A stretch of DNA of 64,000 nucleotides, taken from Chryseobacterium taeanense. GTDB taxonomy: Bacteria; Bacteroidota; Bacteroidia; Flavobacteriales; Weeksellaceae. A program made the translations under genes and the position numbers. Each line of letters opens with the position of its first letter. Position 1 is the first letter of the stretch. The notes below the pieces were generated by a model. That model did no database searches and was not told the origin of the DNA. It worked only from the letters and a program-made list of their open reading frames with translations. The stretch spans positions 97,653 to 161,652 of the forward strand of contig NZ_FNDW01000009.1 in NCBI RefSeq assembly GCF_900099685.1, read 5' to 3'. Below are positions 1 through 8,409 of this stretch, piece by piece.

Positions 1-98
1 AGTTTGTTGTATTGATTTTTTTGTGGCTGCAAAATGGATCGCTCATAATAGAGGCAAATTAAATTAAATTTTATTCTTCTTACTTATTAAGCATTCTT

Positions 99-106
99 TA
101 TCTTTG
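99..106 (+). promoter_or_regulatory. TAnnTTTG promoter box for the methyltransferase operon
   Basis: TATCTTTG matches the Bacteroidetes -7 consensus TAnnTTTG. It lies 23 bases before the ATG at 130. The 10-base palindrome TTCAATTGAA (111-120) sits about where transcription would start and could be an operator; that part is inference. Bases 1-98 hold no gene that I can see. Confidence 0.55.
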
Positions 107-129
107 AAAATTCAATTGAATTAAATAAA

Positions 130-1698
130 ATGTCGTTACAATTTCCTTTGCCAACTAATGATGAAGACCCAAGTGTATATGCAGATAGATTAGGAAATTA
201 TTATTCTGATTTAGTTACAACAACTCATAAAAAAGAAAATGGTCAATATTTTACTTCTATAAATTTGGCGAATTTTATCGCAGATTTTAATAAAATTCAT
301 AAGAAAAAAATTAAAATACTAGATCCAGGATGTGGGATTGGCATTCTATCTACAGTCTTAATTCAAAAACTAGCTTTTAAGGAAAATATTAAAAACATAG
401 AATTAATAGCATTTGAAAATGACCCTGATATATTAACATTAACAGAGGCTAATTACGAGTATTTAAGAAATTGGCTTTCTGAAAGAAATATTTCTTTTTC
501 GTATTATTTGTGCAAAAATGATTTTATACTCCATAATTCTTCAGTACTAGAAGGCGAAAAAGTTTTTTCACCTGAATTTGATATTGTTATTTCGAATCCT
601 CCCTATTTTAAATTATCAAAGGATGATACGAGAAAAAAAATTGCAAAATCAGTAATTTATGGGCAATCAAATATTTATACTATTTTTATGGCTATTTCCG
701 CTAGATTATTGAAATCTAATGGGCAATTAATATTTATTATTCCCCGTAGTTTCTGTTCAGGAAGCTATTTTAGATTATTTAGAGAAAAATTTCTTGAATA
801 CGTGAATCTCAATGCTATACATGTATTCGATTCTAGAGATAAAGCCTTCAAAAAAGATAATGTACTGCAAGAAAATATTATTTTATCGGCATCTAGAAAT
901 GAAAAATTGGATGATTATAATGTTCTCTTGTCGTCTTCAATGGATTTATCTGATATTTCTAAATCTTTTTCGAAAAGTTATTTAATTTCTAATTTAATTG
1001 ATTTTAAGTCAGAACAAAAAATTATACATATCCCATTAACGGATAAGGATGATGAAATTATTAAATTGTTTAAAAGTTGGAATGGCTCTCTAAAAAAATA
1101 TGAATTGGAAGTTTCTACTGGGCCAATAGTTGATTTTAGGAATAAGGAATTGATTAGATTTGCAGAAGGTAGTGATACAGTTCCTTTAATTTGGCTGCAC
1201 AATATTTATCCAATGCAAATTCTTTGGCCAAATTATAAAATTAAAGGAAAACCAAAAGGGCAGTATGTGGTTGATAATGAATTTACTCAGAAATGTCTCG
1301 TTAGTAAAGGAAATTTAATTTTAATCCGTCGATTTAGCTCAAAAGATGATTTGAAAAGAATTATTGCGGCACCCATTACTAAAGATTTTTTTAATAATTT
1401 TGGAAAGATTGGAATAGAAAATCATTTAAACTATGTTTATAGTAAGACGAATACATTGTCAATAACTCAGACTTATGGTATAGCTGCGATATTAAATAGT
1501 AAAATTTTAGATTTATATTTTAGAACATTTAATGGGAATATTAATGTAAGTGCTACTGAACTGAAAAATTTACCTCTACCTGCTTTTGAAATAATAGAAA
1601 GGATCGGTTTAAAGATACTAAAATGTATCCAAAATGGTAGAGAATACAATATTGATATAATTGTTAATGAAAATTTTGAAATTCCAATATATAAGTAA
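130..1698 (+). CDS. N6-adenine DNA methyltransferase (Eco57I/BsuBI-like)
   Basis: A 522-residue SAM-dependent DNA methyltransferase. Motif I (DPGCGIG) is near residue 67 and the catalytic NPPY motif near 156-159, in the order of gamma-class adenine methylases. The segment KENGQYFT near residue 35 is typical of the Eco57I/BsuBI/PstI group. The C-terminal half probably holds the target-recognition region. The stop codon overlaps the ATG of the following ATPase gene (TAATG), so the two are translationally coupled. The operon is visibly more AT-rich than the genes after 4.3 kb, suggesting transfer. Probable role: marking self DNA for the downstream ATPase/TOPRIM pair. The target sequence cannot be read from here. 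Confidence 0.85.
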   Translation: MSLQFPLPTNDEDPSVYADRLGNYYSDLVTTTHKKENGQYFTSINLANFIADFNKIHKKKIKILDPGCGIGILSTVLIQKLAFKENIKNIELIAFENDPDILTLTEANYEYLRNWLSERNISFSYYLCKNDFILHNSSVLEGEKVFSPEFDIVISNPPYFKLSKDDTRKKIAKSVIYGQSNIYTIFMAISARLLKSNGQLIFIIPRSFCSGSYFRLFREKFLEYVNLNAIHVFDSRDKAFKKDNVLQENIILSASRNEKLDDYNVLLSSSMDLSDISKSFSKSYLISNLIDFKSEQKIIHIPLTDKDDEIIKLFKSWNGSLKKYELEVSTGPIVDFRNKELIRFAEGSDTVPLIWLHNIYPMQILWPNYKIKGKPKGQYVVDNEFTQKCLVSKGNLILIRRFSSKDDLKRIIAAPITKDFFNNFGKIGIENHLNYVYSKTNTLSITQTYGIAAILNSKILDLYFRTFNGNINVSATELKNLPLPAFEIIERIGLKILKCIQNGREYNIDIIVNENFEIPIYK

Positions 1699-3314
1699 TG
1701 GAAAATAAAAAAATAATTGAAGCTCAAACTATACTAGAAAATTTAGGGCTTCCCGAATCTCAACAAAATAAATTATCTGCTTTAACTTTATTGGCTTTAG
1801 CAGGAATTAAACCAAATGATAAGTGGAAAAACGCTACAGCAAAAAGATTAACTCTTTCTAAAGATATAATGACATTTGTAAATGATTATTATGATGCAGA
1901 TTATAAGCCTAACAGTAGAGAATCCTTTAGAAAAATTGCCTTAAATCCTTTTGTCAATTACAATTTAGCTGTTCTTAATCCAGATGGGAAATTAAGTCCT
2001 ACAAGTTCTCTTACTAACTATGCACTTTCAGATCTTGCTGTTGAAACTATAAAAAAGTATAATACTGAAAAATGGGAATCAGCTGTAGAGGAGTTTAAAT
2101 TAAAACAGTTCCCTGAAAATTCAATGCCAAATTTTAAATTGACGAAGTTTGAGATTAAAAATTTTAAGTCTATAGACGAAGATAAAATTGAATTAGGTAG
2201 ATTTAATGTTTTCATTGGTACCAATGGGAGCGGTAAAAGTAATGTTTTGGAAGCTTTTGCAATGGCAGGCGCGTCAGTTAATAAAGAAGTTGATTTTGAA
2301 GGTCTTTATGGTCGAGGAGTAAGAATCGCAAGACCTAACTTAACTATGAGTTCTTTTAAGTCAATGTCACAAGACGAATCAATTAACTTTAGGTTAGAAT
2401 ATACAGAAGATGGTGAAACTTACTCACATAATATGGAGTTAATACCTGAGAACTCAAATGATATATTTACCAATTGGATAGATAAAAGAAATGATAGAAA
2501 TAAGATGTTGGGGTTTTTTATTGAGCTTTTGGAAGAATATAAAGATGGTTCAATACAGTTAACTGAGAATAATTTTTTAGAACATATAGAGAAACTTAGA
2601 ATCATTAGAACTCAAGAAACCTTACCAAGCATATTGTCGGAATATGTAATTTATGACCTAAATACAAAATCTTTAAGAGGTGTAATTCCAGCTGATAGTC
2701 GTAGAACTCCATTGGGAATTAATGGAGAAGGATTAGATTTATTAATAGCAAATTTTAATTCTTATGAAAGGGAAATGCTAACAAAATATTGTGTTGATTT
2801 ATTTGATTGGTTATTTAGTATTTCTAATGATAAAGAAGATAGAGCTAAGCTTGATGGATTAAAACTTGGAAGAAGTGCTTCAACATTATTGTTTGTAGAT
2901 AAATTTATGCAAAAACAAAATAATACTTTTTCCGCGGAAAATTCTAATGAAGGAATATTACATGTACTTTTCTATTTAGCTTTGTTTATTAGTAACAAAA
3001 CTCCAAAAATATTTGCAATTGATAATATTGAAACAGCATTAAACCCTAAATTGTGTAGGGTTCTAATAAAGTTACTAGCAAAGTTAGCTGAAGAACGAGG
3101 AAAGCAGGTTTTAATTACAACTCATAATCCTGCAATTCTTGATGGCTTAAATTTATTAGATGATGACCAAAGGCTTTTTGAAGTTTATAGAGATAATAAT
3201 GGAAAAACTAAAACTCGTAGAATTAAATTTAAGCAAGATTTAAGTGATAAAAAATATCGTTTATCTGATATGTGGATTAAAGGTTTGTTAGGTGCTGTTC
3301 CCAAAAATTTCTAA
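1698..3314 (+). CDS. SMC/OLD-like AAA ATPase with BsuBI/PstI-type N-terminal domain
   Basis: A 538-residue ATPase. Residues 5-135 are helical and resemble, from memory, the N-terminal HTH domain of BsuBI/PstI restriction endonucleases (LGLPESQQNKLSALTLLAL, then a NSRESFRK-like stretch). An ABC/SMC-type ATPase follows: Walker A GTNGSGKS at 174-181, a Walker B region IFAIDNIETALNP near 440, and a switch histidine in ITTHNPA. The usual DE of Walker B is DN, with Glu two places later. The PD-(D/E)XK nuclease domain expected in a true BsuBI/PstI enzyme is absent. It starts on the last base of the methylase stop and ends 2 bases before the TOPRIM-like gene. I infer a defence effector ATPase; the domain match needs a profile search. 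Confidence 0.75.
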   Translation: MENKKIIEAQTILENLGLPESQQNKLSALTLLALAGIKPNDKWKNATAKRLTLSKDIMTFVNDYYDADYKPNSRESFRKIALNPFVNYNLAVLNPDGKLSPTSSLTNYALSDLAVETIKKYNTEKWESAVEEFKLKQFPENSMPNFKLTKFEIKNFKSIDEDKIELGRFNVFIGTNGSGKSNVLEAFAMAGASVNKEVDFEGLYGRGVRIARPNLTMSSFKSMSQDESINFRLEYTEDGETYSHNMELIPENSNDIFTNWIDKRNDRNKMLGFFIELLEEYKDGSIQLTENNFLEHIEKLRIIRTQETLPSILSEYVIYDLNTKSLRGVIPADSRRTPLGINGEGLDLLIANFNSYEREMLTKYCVDLFDWLFSISNDKEDRAKLDGLKLGRSASTLLFVDKFMQKQNNTFSAENSNEGILHVLFYLALFISNKTPKIFAIDNIETALNPKLCRVLIKLLAKLAEERGKQVLITTHNPAILDGLNLLDDDQRLFEVYRDNNGKTKTRRIKFKQDLSDKKYRLSDMWIKGLLGAVPKNF

Positions 3315-3316
3315 TT

Positions 3317-3976
3317 ATGAAAATAGGAGTAATATGTGAAGGGCATAGTGATAGAGCTGTGATTGAAAATATTTTAGAGGGCGTTGCTGATATAGATTCA
3401 TCTGATGTCGTTGCGCTAAGACCTCAAGACTTATTGGATGAAACCAGCAAAAGTTTTTTAAAGGGAGATCTTGAATTTAGTACTTGGTCTCTAGTTAAAA
3501 AAGAATGTGAGGAAAAAGAATTGATAGAAGAGTTTCTATTATTTGAAGGAAATGAATTTATTGTAATACATTTAGATACTGCGGAGGCTGATGAATATCC
3601 TGTTGTTAGACCACCTAAACAAAACCATGACTATTGTATAGATATGAGAGGGAGGGTTGTATCTAAAATTGACGAATGGATTGATGATGAAGCTATAGTA
3701 GATAAAATTTTACATGCTGTTACAATAGAAGAAATGGATGCTTGGGTACTCACAATATATTATGATAAAAGCACTTGTTCGTCAGCTAAACCAAAAGAAA
3801 AACTTCAATTTGAATTAAAAAAAGAAGGAATACCAAGTGTTGTGGATTATGATAATTATAAATGGTTAAGTGATAATTTTTGTAAAGAAAAGAAAATAAG
3901 AAAAGGTAATTATTTAGATAAAAATTGTAGTTTGAATTTATTTGTTAATGAAATTAAATCTAAATTATGTAAGTAG
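3317..3976 (+). CDS. Small TOPRIM / DUF4276-like protein, putative nuclease subunit
   Basis: A 219-residue protein beginning with a strand and CEGHSD (residues 7-12), which fits the TOPRIM glutamate motif of OLD-type nucleases. A hydrophobic strand ending in HLDTAEADE (85-93) could supply the metal-binding aspartates. The later EEMDAW segment resembles the E-x-E/D-A-W signature that I associate with DUF4276. The start is 2 bases after the ATPase stop, so it closes a three-gene operon. Split ATPase plus TOPRIM pairs occur in the PARIS and Gabija-like defence families. I infer a nuclease or toxin activated by the ATPase; catalytic function is not proven by sequence. Confidence 0.6.
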   Translation: MKIGVICEGHSDRAVIENILEGVADIDSSDVVALRPQDLLDETSKSFLKGDLEFSTWSLVKKECEEKELIEEFLLFEGNEFIVIHLDTAEADEYPVVRPPKQNHDYCIDMRGRVVSKIDEWIDDEAIVDKILHAVTIEEMDAWVLTIYYDKSTCSSAKPKEKLQFELKKEGIPSVVDYDNYKWLSDNFCKEKKIRKGNYLDKNCSLNLFVNEIKSKLCK

Positions 3977-4018
3977 GTAAAATTATATTTATTTAAAATT
4001 CTAAAAAACTTTTAAAAG

Positions 4019-4049
4019 ACAATCCTCCCAAATATATATTGGTGATTGT
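4019..4049 (+). terminator. Hairpin after the defence operon
   Basis: ACAATC pairs with GATTGT, with an inner CCAA/TTGG stem. It lies about 45 bases after the last operon stop. There is no strong T run, so termination is only possible. Confidence 0.35.
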
Positions 4050-4155
4050 GGAAAAAACTGATTTAAGTTGGTTTATCATAGAATCAATACTTTTTATTTA
4101 CGACAAAAACAAATTGAGATCCAATTCATTACTAGGAAGTGTAGGCTTTTTTTCG

Positions 4156-4373
4156 TATCTTTGTCCCTAATAAAAGGTAATTGCCTTTCTCTGTAACAAG
4201 TTAGAATTTCTATTTCCCAATCAGTTTTTTGCTTTTACAGCTGACAGATTTTAATACTATTTCGTTTTTAAGCCCTTTTAAGGCGTAATCGGAGATCTTA
4301 TTCAAAACTTTTTATTTCTTTTCGGATAGCGGAAAGTTTTTATTTCAATAACAATTAAATTTTATAATAATAT
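4156..4373 (+). promoter_or_regulatory. Promoter box and long 5' leader of the cold-shock gene
   Basis: TATCTTTG at 4156-4163 fits TAnnTTTG and implies an untranslated leader of about 200 bases. The leader contains a possible stem AAAACTTT (4304-4311) with AAAGTTTT (4333-4340) and an inner GCC/GGC pairing upstream. Long structured leaders are usual for cold-shock mRNAs, so temperature-dependent folding is plausible but not shown. The remainder of 3977-4155 holds no gene that I can support. Confidence 0.45.
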
Positions 4374-4808
4374 ATGGCGGATTCTTTTTCTAAAAAAGAA
4401 AATTTCAAAAAGAAAATTCAAAAACAAAAGGAAAAAGCTCTTAAGCGTGAAGAGCGTAAAACGAGCAACAACAAAGGTAAAAGTCTGGACGACATGTTGA
4501 TGTATGTAGATGCCAACGGTCAGCTGACTTCAACTCCACCGGATCATGCGGAAAAAGAGGAGATCAACATTGATGATATTCAGTTGGGAGCGGCTCCTAT
4601 TGAAGCGGAGGAAATCAGAAAAACAGGGATCATTACTTTTTTCAGTGAAAAGGGATATGGTTTTATTACGGAAGACAAATCGAAAGAAAATATTTTCTTC
4701 CACAGCAACAACTGCGCAGAGCCTGTAAAAAAAGGAAACAAAGTATCTTACGAGAAAGAGAAATCTCCAAAAGGTTTTTCTGCAGTAGATATTCAGCTGG
4801 TTAAATAA
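4374..4808 (+). CDS. Cold-shock domain protein with lysine-rich N-terminus
   Basis: A 144-residue protein. The last 60 residues form a cold-shock OB fold with both RNA-binding motifs, KGYGFI (93-98) and NIFFH (106-110). The first 35 residues are rich in Lys and Glu and probably extend nucleic-acid contact. The middle carries an acidic linker. It is twice the length of a plain Csp, and this long form is usual in flavobacteria. Expected role: RNA chaperone at low temperature, in the cytoplasm. It is monocistronic, with its own promoter upstream and a strong terminator directly after. Confidence 0.9.
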   Translation: MADSFSKKENFKKKIQKQKEKALKREERKTSNNKGKSLDDMLMYVDANGQLTSTPPDHAEKEEINIDDIQLGAAPIEAEEIRKTGIITFFSEKGYGFITEDKSKENIFFHSNNCAEPVKKGNKVSYEKEKSPKGFSAVDIQLVK

Positions 4809-4842
4809 AAGTATCGGAAGTAAGTTTCCGAATGACCGAATA

Positions 4843-4889
4843 AATTAAAAATGTCGAAATTCTACCTATGAATTTCGACATTTTTAATT
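4843..4889. terminator. Symmetrical terminator after the cold-shock gene
   Basis: A 19-bp perfect inverted repeat (4843-4861 with 4871-4889) around a 9-base loop, with A and T runs at its two ends, so it could work in both directions. Confidence 0.75.
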
Positions 4890-5007
4890 TATTAGATATC
4901 TGTAACAATGCTCTGAATCTGCTTAGTTACGGTTCTTCAGGAGCTACCAGATTTACAAGAAATAAGAAAAAAAAACAAAATACGTCAGAGAAAAAATAAG
5001 CACAGTA

Positions 5008-5259
5008 TTGTTCCTTTTTTCAGCTGTTTTTTTCTTTCTGGTCTTTAAAAATCCTCCTGTTTCAGATACGTATATTCAGTCGGTTGTGGTTGCTTCAATC
5101 TTGGGCTTTGCAGTTTCTCTGGTGATTTTTTTCATGATGAATGTTCTTGAGACGTACCATTTCAAAAGTGTTTTTCAATGGCTGTTTTTCAGTCTTTCGG
5201 TGGTATCGTTTTGTATATCGTTGGTTCTGTTGATCTATTTCAGATCGGGGATATTCTAA
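5008..5259 (+). CDS. Small membrane protein, possibly 5'-truncated by a frameshift
   Basis: An 83-residue reading frame with three hydrophobic segments (about 1-13, 24-45 and 57-80), so probably an inner-membrane protein of unknown function. It has no ATG: the only usable start is TTG at 5008, and the frame is open further up to 4966. Another frame running from 4917 ends in a protein-like stretch (LPDLQEIRKK) that would join this one if the nine-A run at 4967-4975 changed length by one. It may therefore be a frameshifted or decaying gene, or a sequencing error. I do not recognise a family. Confidence 0.4.
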   Translation: MFLFSAVFFFLVFKNPPVSDTYIQSVVVASILGFAVSLVIFFMMNVLETYHFKSVFQWLFFSLSVVSFCISLVLLIYFRSGIF

Positions 5260-5296
5260 TGGTTTCCCATTTTAAATTTATAATATTACAATATAG

Positions 5297-5324
5297 AAAA
5301 GAGGAATTTACGGATTCCTCTTTT
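5297..5324. terminator. Bidirectional terminator between convergent genes
   Basis: AAAAGAGGAAT pairs with ATTCCTCTTTT around a 6-base loop, serving the small membrane ORF on one side and the AraC-type gene on the other. Confidence 0.75.
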
Positions 5325-5340
5325 GAGTTATTGGTAAATG

Positions 5341-6147
5341 CTATTTCACAAGAGAAGGCGCAAAACCATATTGTTTTTTAAAAGCATAGGAAAAGTGGGA
5401 AAGATCTTCGAAACCTACTTCCATAAAAACATCTGATGGCTTTTTGTTCTTTTCTGATAAATGATAGAATGCAAGCTCGAGCCGTTTCTGTGTGAGCCAC
5501 CGCTGAGGGGTTATCTGAAAAATCTTCCTGAAATCCCTGTTAAAGGTTGACAAACTTCTACCCGTTAAATATCCGAATCTTTCCAGTGGCATATTGAACA
5601 TGAAGTTTTTTTCCATAAAATTCACCAGATCGATTTTTCCCGGTTCTTCAAAATTTGCAAGAACATTATCGATATCCGGATCTATGGCTCTAAGAATGCT
5701 GATGGCCTCTGTAATCTTTAAAGCAGCGATGTTTTCAGGAAAAGCTTCCGTAAGATCGAAATAAGGAATTAAAGAGGCCAGGCAGCTTTCCAGCAAAGGA
5801 TGTTTCTCGAAACTATATATTTTAGCTTTATCCCGAATATTTTTCTCCGGAATTTCAATACCTGAATAAAAGTTTTTCAATAGCTCTTTCGTCAGATGCA
5901 TGACTACTGCTTTATGAGGAAGGTTGTCTTTAGGGTAATTAATGATCGTAGCGAGATGATTTCTCGGAATCAGGAAAATATCACCGGCCTTGAAAAGATA
6001 TGATTTGTCTGCCTGAATAATCTTTGTCTCTCCGGAGATAAACCAAACCAGCATATGAAATTCAAACACTGTTTCTGTTTTGAAAAGCTTATCGTCGTAG
6101 GTTGAGAGTTTGATGTCGGGGGTGAGGTATTTAATCTGGAAATCCAT
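5341..6147 (-). CDS. AraC-family transcriptional regulator
   Basis: A 268-residue regulator with an N-terminal cupin-like sensor part (roughly 10-130) and a C-terminal double helix-turn-helix of AraC type (about 165-265). The second helix region includes FGYLTGRSLSTFNRDFRK, and the end reads SHFSYAFKKQYGFAPS, the usual AraC C-terminal signature. It follows the SDR oxidoreductase on the same strand with a gap of 38 bases, so they probably form one operon and the regulator likely controls it. The paired direct repeats upstream of the SDR gene are a candidate binding site. The inducer is unknown. Confidence 0.88.
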   Translation of the reverse strand: MDFQIKYLTPDIKLSTYDDKLFKTETVFEFHMLVWFISGETKIIQADKSYLFKAGDIFLIPRNHLATIINYPKDNLPHKAVVMHLTKELLKNFYSGIEIPEKNIRDKAKIYSFEKHPLLESCLASLIPYFDLTEAFPENIAALKITEAISILRAIDPDIDNVLANFEEPGKIDLVNFMEKNFMFNMPLERFGYLTGRSLSTFNRDFRKIFQITPQRWLTQKRLELAFYHLSEKNKKPSDVFMEVGFEDLSHFSYAFKKQYGFAPSLVK

Positions 6148-6185
6148 GGGTAAACTTTTTCAAGAGTAAATTTAATTAAAAAGAA

Positions 6186-7193
6186 TTATCTGACTTCGAA
6201 TCTTATGCCCGTCATTTCTTCGCTGAGACTCCAGAGCTTTTCTGCCAGATCCAAATCAATGGAGTAGGGTTGAACGCCTCTGATGGTGGAAGGGTCATCA
6301 TACCTGTGTTCGATCTGTCCGTGATCGATTTCAGCAATATCGCAATTTTCACAATAAACGCCACCGATATCTTTGAGATCAGGACTTGTCGCGCACCAAA
6401 CCGTTGTCGCTGCACCCTGTGGAATGGTTTTTAATTTTGCCTGTACTTCAGGTTTTATTTTTCCGTTCGCATCGTGAGTTCCCATCTGAATATAGAGGTC
6501 GATAGGCTCTTCTCTTCCAAGATCTGTTCCATACACCGATCCCGGATGTACAGCATAGGCTCTTACGTTGAAGTCTTTTGCTTTTTCATCTAATATTGCA
6601 GCAAAAAGATTGCTTGCCGTTTTTGATTGACCATATCCCAATAAGGTCTGGTATTCCCTGTTTATGAAATTAGGATCGTTAAAGTCAAAAGGTGCCATCT
6701 GATGTCCGTAAGAAGAAACATTAATCACTCTTGCACCATCTGCTTTTTTCAGGCTCTCCCATAATTTTGCAGTAAGATGAAACTGCCCCAGATAATTGGT
6801 TGCCAGTTGTGATTCTATTCCGCGGCTGTCTCTTCGTAAAGGAACCCACATAATCCCTGCGTTATTGATTAGCAAATCTAATTTTCTTCCTGAAGCTATA
6901 AATTTCTCAGCGAAATCATTAATGGAGTTGGGAGTCATCAAATCAAGTTTTTCAATCTGAATATTTTTAATTCCTTCAAGGTTTTTTGCTGCTTTTTCAA
7001 GGTCTCTTGCCGGAACAATGACTTCTGCTCCTGCATCGGTAAGGGTTTTCACGGTTTCCAGACCTATCCCTGCGTATCCTCCGGTAACGATTGCTGTTTT
7101 TCCTGAAAGATTGATTCCTCTGATAACGTCATGTGCCGTAGATTGTGCATTAAAACCTGAATCGATAGGTTGCTGTAGATTATTAATTTTCAT
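6186..7193 (-). CDS. Short-chain dehydrogenase/reductase (SDR)
   Basis: A 335-residue NAD(P)-dependent oxidoreductase of the classical SDR fold. The cofactor motif TGGYAGIG is at residues 37-44, the structural NNAG motif near 110, and the catalytic YGQSK (YxxxK) near 185. The extended length and the PSTIRGVQPY segment near the C-terminus resemble retinol-dehydrogenase or WW-domain-oxidoreductase-like SDRs. The substrate cannot be predicted. It is the first gene of a two-gene operon with the AraC regulator and has its own TAnnTTTG promoter. Confidence 0.88.
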   Translation of the reverse strand: MKINNLQQPIDSGFNAQSTAHDVIRGINLSGKTAIVTGGYAGIGLETVKTLTDAGAEVIVPARDLEKAAKNLEGIKNIQIEKLDLMTPNSINDFAEKFIASGRKLDLLINNAGIMWVPLRRDSRGIESQLATNYLGQFHLTAKLWESLKKADGARVINVSSYGHQMAPFDFNDPNFINREYQTLLGYGQSKTASNLFAAILDEKAKDFNVRAYAVHPGSVYGTDLGREEPIDLYIQMGTHDANGKIKPEVQAKLKTIPQGAATTVWCATSPDLKDIGGVYCENCDIAEIDHGQIEHRYDDPSTIRGVQPYSIDLDLAEKLWSLSEEMTGIRFEVR

Positions 7194-7219
7194 TTTAAAT
7201 TTGTTTTAAATTATTGAAG

Positions 7220-7227
7220 CAAAGTTA
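7220..7227 (-). promoter_or_regulatory. TAnnTTTG box of the SDR-AraC operon
   Basis: On the minus strand this reads TAACTTTG, 26 bases before the SDR start codon. Confidence 0.6.
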
Positions 7228-7246
7228 GGCTCAGTAAACATTTTTA

Positions 7247-7282
7247 ATTTTGTTTAAAATGTCAAATTATTTTGTTTAAAAT
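7247..7282 (-). promoter_or_regulatory. Paired 14-bp direct repeats, probable AraC-type operator
   Basis: ATTTTGTTTAAAAT occurs exactly at 7247-7260 and again at 7269-7282, a period of 22 bp (about two helix turns). It lies just upstream of the SDR promoter box. AraC-family proteins commonly bind direct repeats about 21 bp apart, so the neighbouring regulator is the natural candidate ligand. Confidence 0.55.
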
Positions 7283-7382
7283 TTCATGTTTTGAATTCAC
7301 GTTTGCCGGATTCTCTTCAATTATATCAGCTATTCATTTTATAAATTATTATAAATGCTTTGCGCATTCCTCCGTGAATAAG

Positions 7383-7390
7383 TATTTTTG
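7383..7390 (+). promoter_or_regulatory. TAnnTTTG box of the glycosyltransferase gene
   Basis: TATTTTTG, 14 bases before the TTG start codon at 7405, implying a very short leader. Confidence 0.55.
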
Positions 7391-7404
7391 AAAAAATTTC
7401 AGAT

Positions 7405-8409
7405 TTGAAGCCTACTATTTCCATCATTGTTGCTATTTTCAACCGTAAAGATGAGCTTTTTGAGCTCCTCAATTCTCTTGTCATACAGACAGATAAAGAT
7501 TTTGAAATTATCATTGTAGATGATGGTTCTCTTGTTGATCTACGTCCGACGATTGGGAATTTTGAAAGCTTTCTGAATATCAGATATTTCAGAAAAGATA
7601 ATTCAGGGCCCGGTTTGTCGAGAAATTTTGGTGCGAGAAGAGCAGAAAACGAATGGCTTGTTTTTGTAGACAGCGATGTTATTGTGGAAGAGAACTATGT
7701 TGAGAATATCAAAAAAGATATCATTTCGATTCCTTGTGATGCATTTGGAGGTGCAGATAAGGCCCATAAAGGTTTTAACCTGATGCAGAAGGCGATCTCT
7801 TATTCTATGACTTCAGTTTTTACTACCGGAGGAATTCGTGGGAGTAAGAAAGCTGTTTCAAAATTTCAGCCGAGAAGCTTTAATATGGGTGTGAAGAAAG
7901 AAGTTTTTGAAAAGGTCGGTGGTTTTTCGGAAATGAGAATAGGAGAGGATCCGGATCTTTCGATGACGCTTTGGGAAAATGGCTACACGACTGCGTTTTT
8001 TGATGATATTGCCGTTTATCATAAAAGGAGGGTAGACTTCGGTAAATTTTCAAAACAGGTGTACCAGTTTGGTTGTGCGCGGCCTATTCTTAACCAACGG
8101 CATCCGAATTATGTAAAGATATCCTTTGCGTTTCCAACTTTATTTTTATTAGGCTATATCATTGGTTTCCTTGAATATTTCACTATGGGAAAAGGGGTTA
8201 TTCTTGCTTTTTACGGATTGTACACTTTTATGGTGCTTTTTCATGCAATGTTCGTGACCAAAAATATCAGCATTGCCGGAATGGCGGTAATTTCTACTTA
8301 TATTCAGATGTTTTCTTATGGTTACGGCTTTTTAAAATCCTGGGTATTGCTAAATGTTTTCAGAATGAAGCCAGAAGAGGCATTTCCGAAACATTTTCAT
8401 AAAGGGTAA
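7405..8409 (+). CDS. Family 2 glycosyltransferase, membrane-anchored
   Basis: A 334-residue GT-A transferase. It begins PTISIIVAIFNRKDEL, with the nucleotide-sugar motif VDDGS at 38-42 and a DxD (VDSDV) at about 89-91; GEDPD near 180 fits the acceptor-side acidic motif. The last third is hydrophobic (about 235-310), suggesting attachment to the inner membrane. The start is TTG: no in-frame ATG lies upstream, and the protein begins where GT2 enzymes normally do. It stands alone between divergent and convergent neighbours, so donor and acceptor are unknown; cell-surface polysaccharide or lipid glycosylation is inferred. Confidence 0.85.
   Translation: MKPTISIIVAIFNRKDELFELLNSLVIQTDKDFEIIIVDDGSLVDLRPTIGNFESFLNIRYFRKDNSGPGLSRNFGARRAENEWLVFVDSDVIVEENYVENIKKDIISIPCDAFGGADKAHKGFNLMQKAISYSMTSVFTTGGIRGSKKAVSKFQPRSFNMGVKKEVFEKVGGFSEMRIGEDPDLSMTLWENGYTTAFFDDIAVYHKRRVDFGKFSKQVYQFGCARPILNQRHPNYVKISFAFPTLFLLGYIIGFLEYFTMGKGVILAFYGLYTFMVLFHAMFVTKNISIAGMAVISTYIQMFSYGYGFLKSWVLLNVFRMKPEEAFPKHFHKG

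Noticed and set aside
4304..4340. Riboswitch in the cold-shock leader
   Set aside because: Only a simple AT-rich stem is visible, with no conserved aptamer pattern; a cold-shock-type leader explains it better.
3977..4373. tRNA or attachment site at the right edge of the AT-rich island
   Set aside because: I found no cloverleaf pairing and no direct repeat matching the left edge, part of which may lie outside the window.
5178..5381. 67-codon frame overlapping the small membrane ORF
   Set aside because: It runs through a bidirectional terminator and into the AraC-type gene on the other strand.
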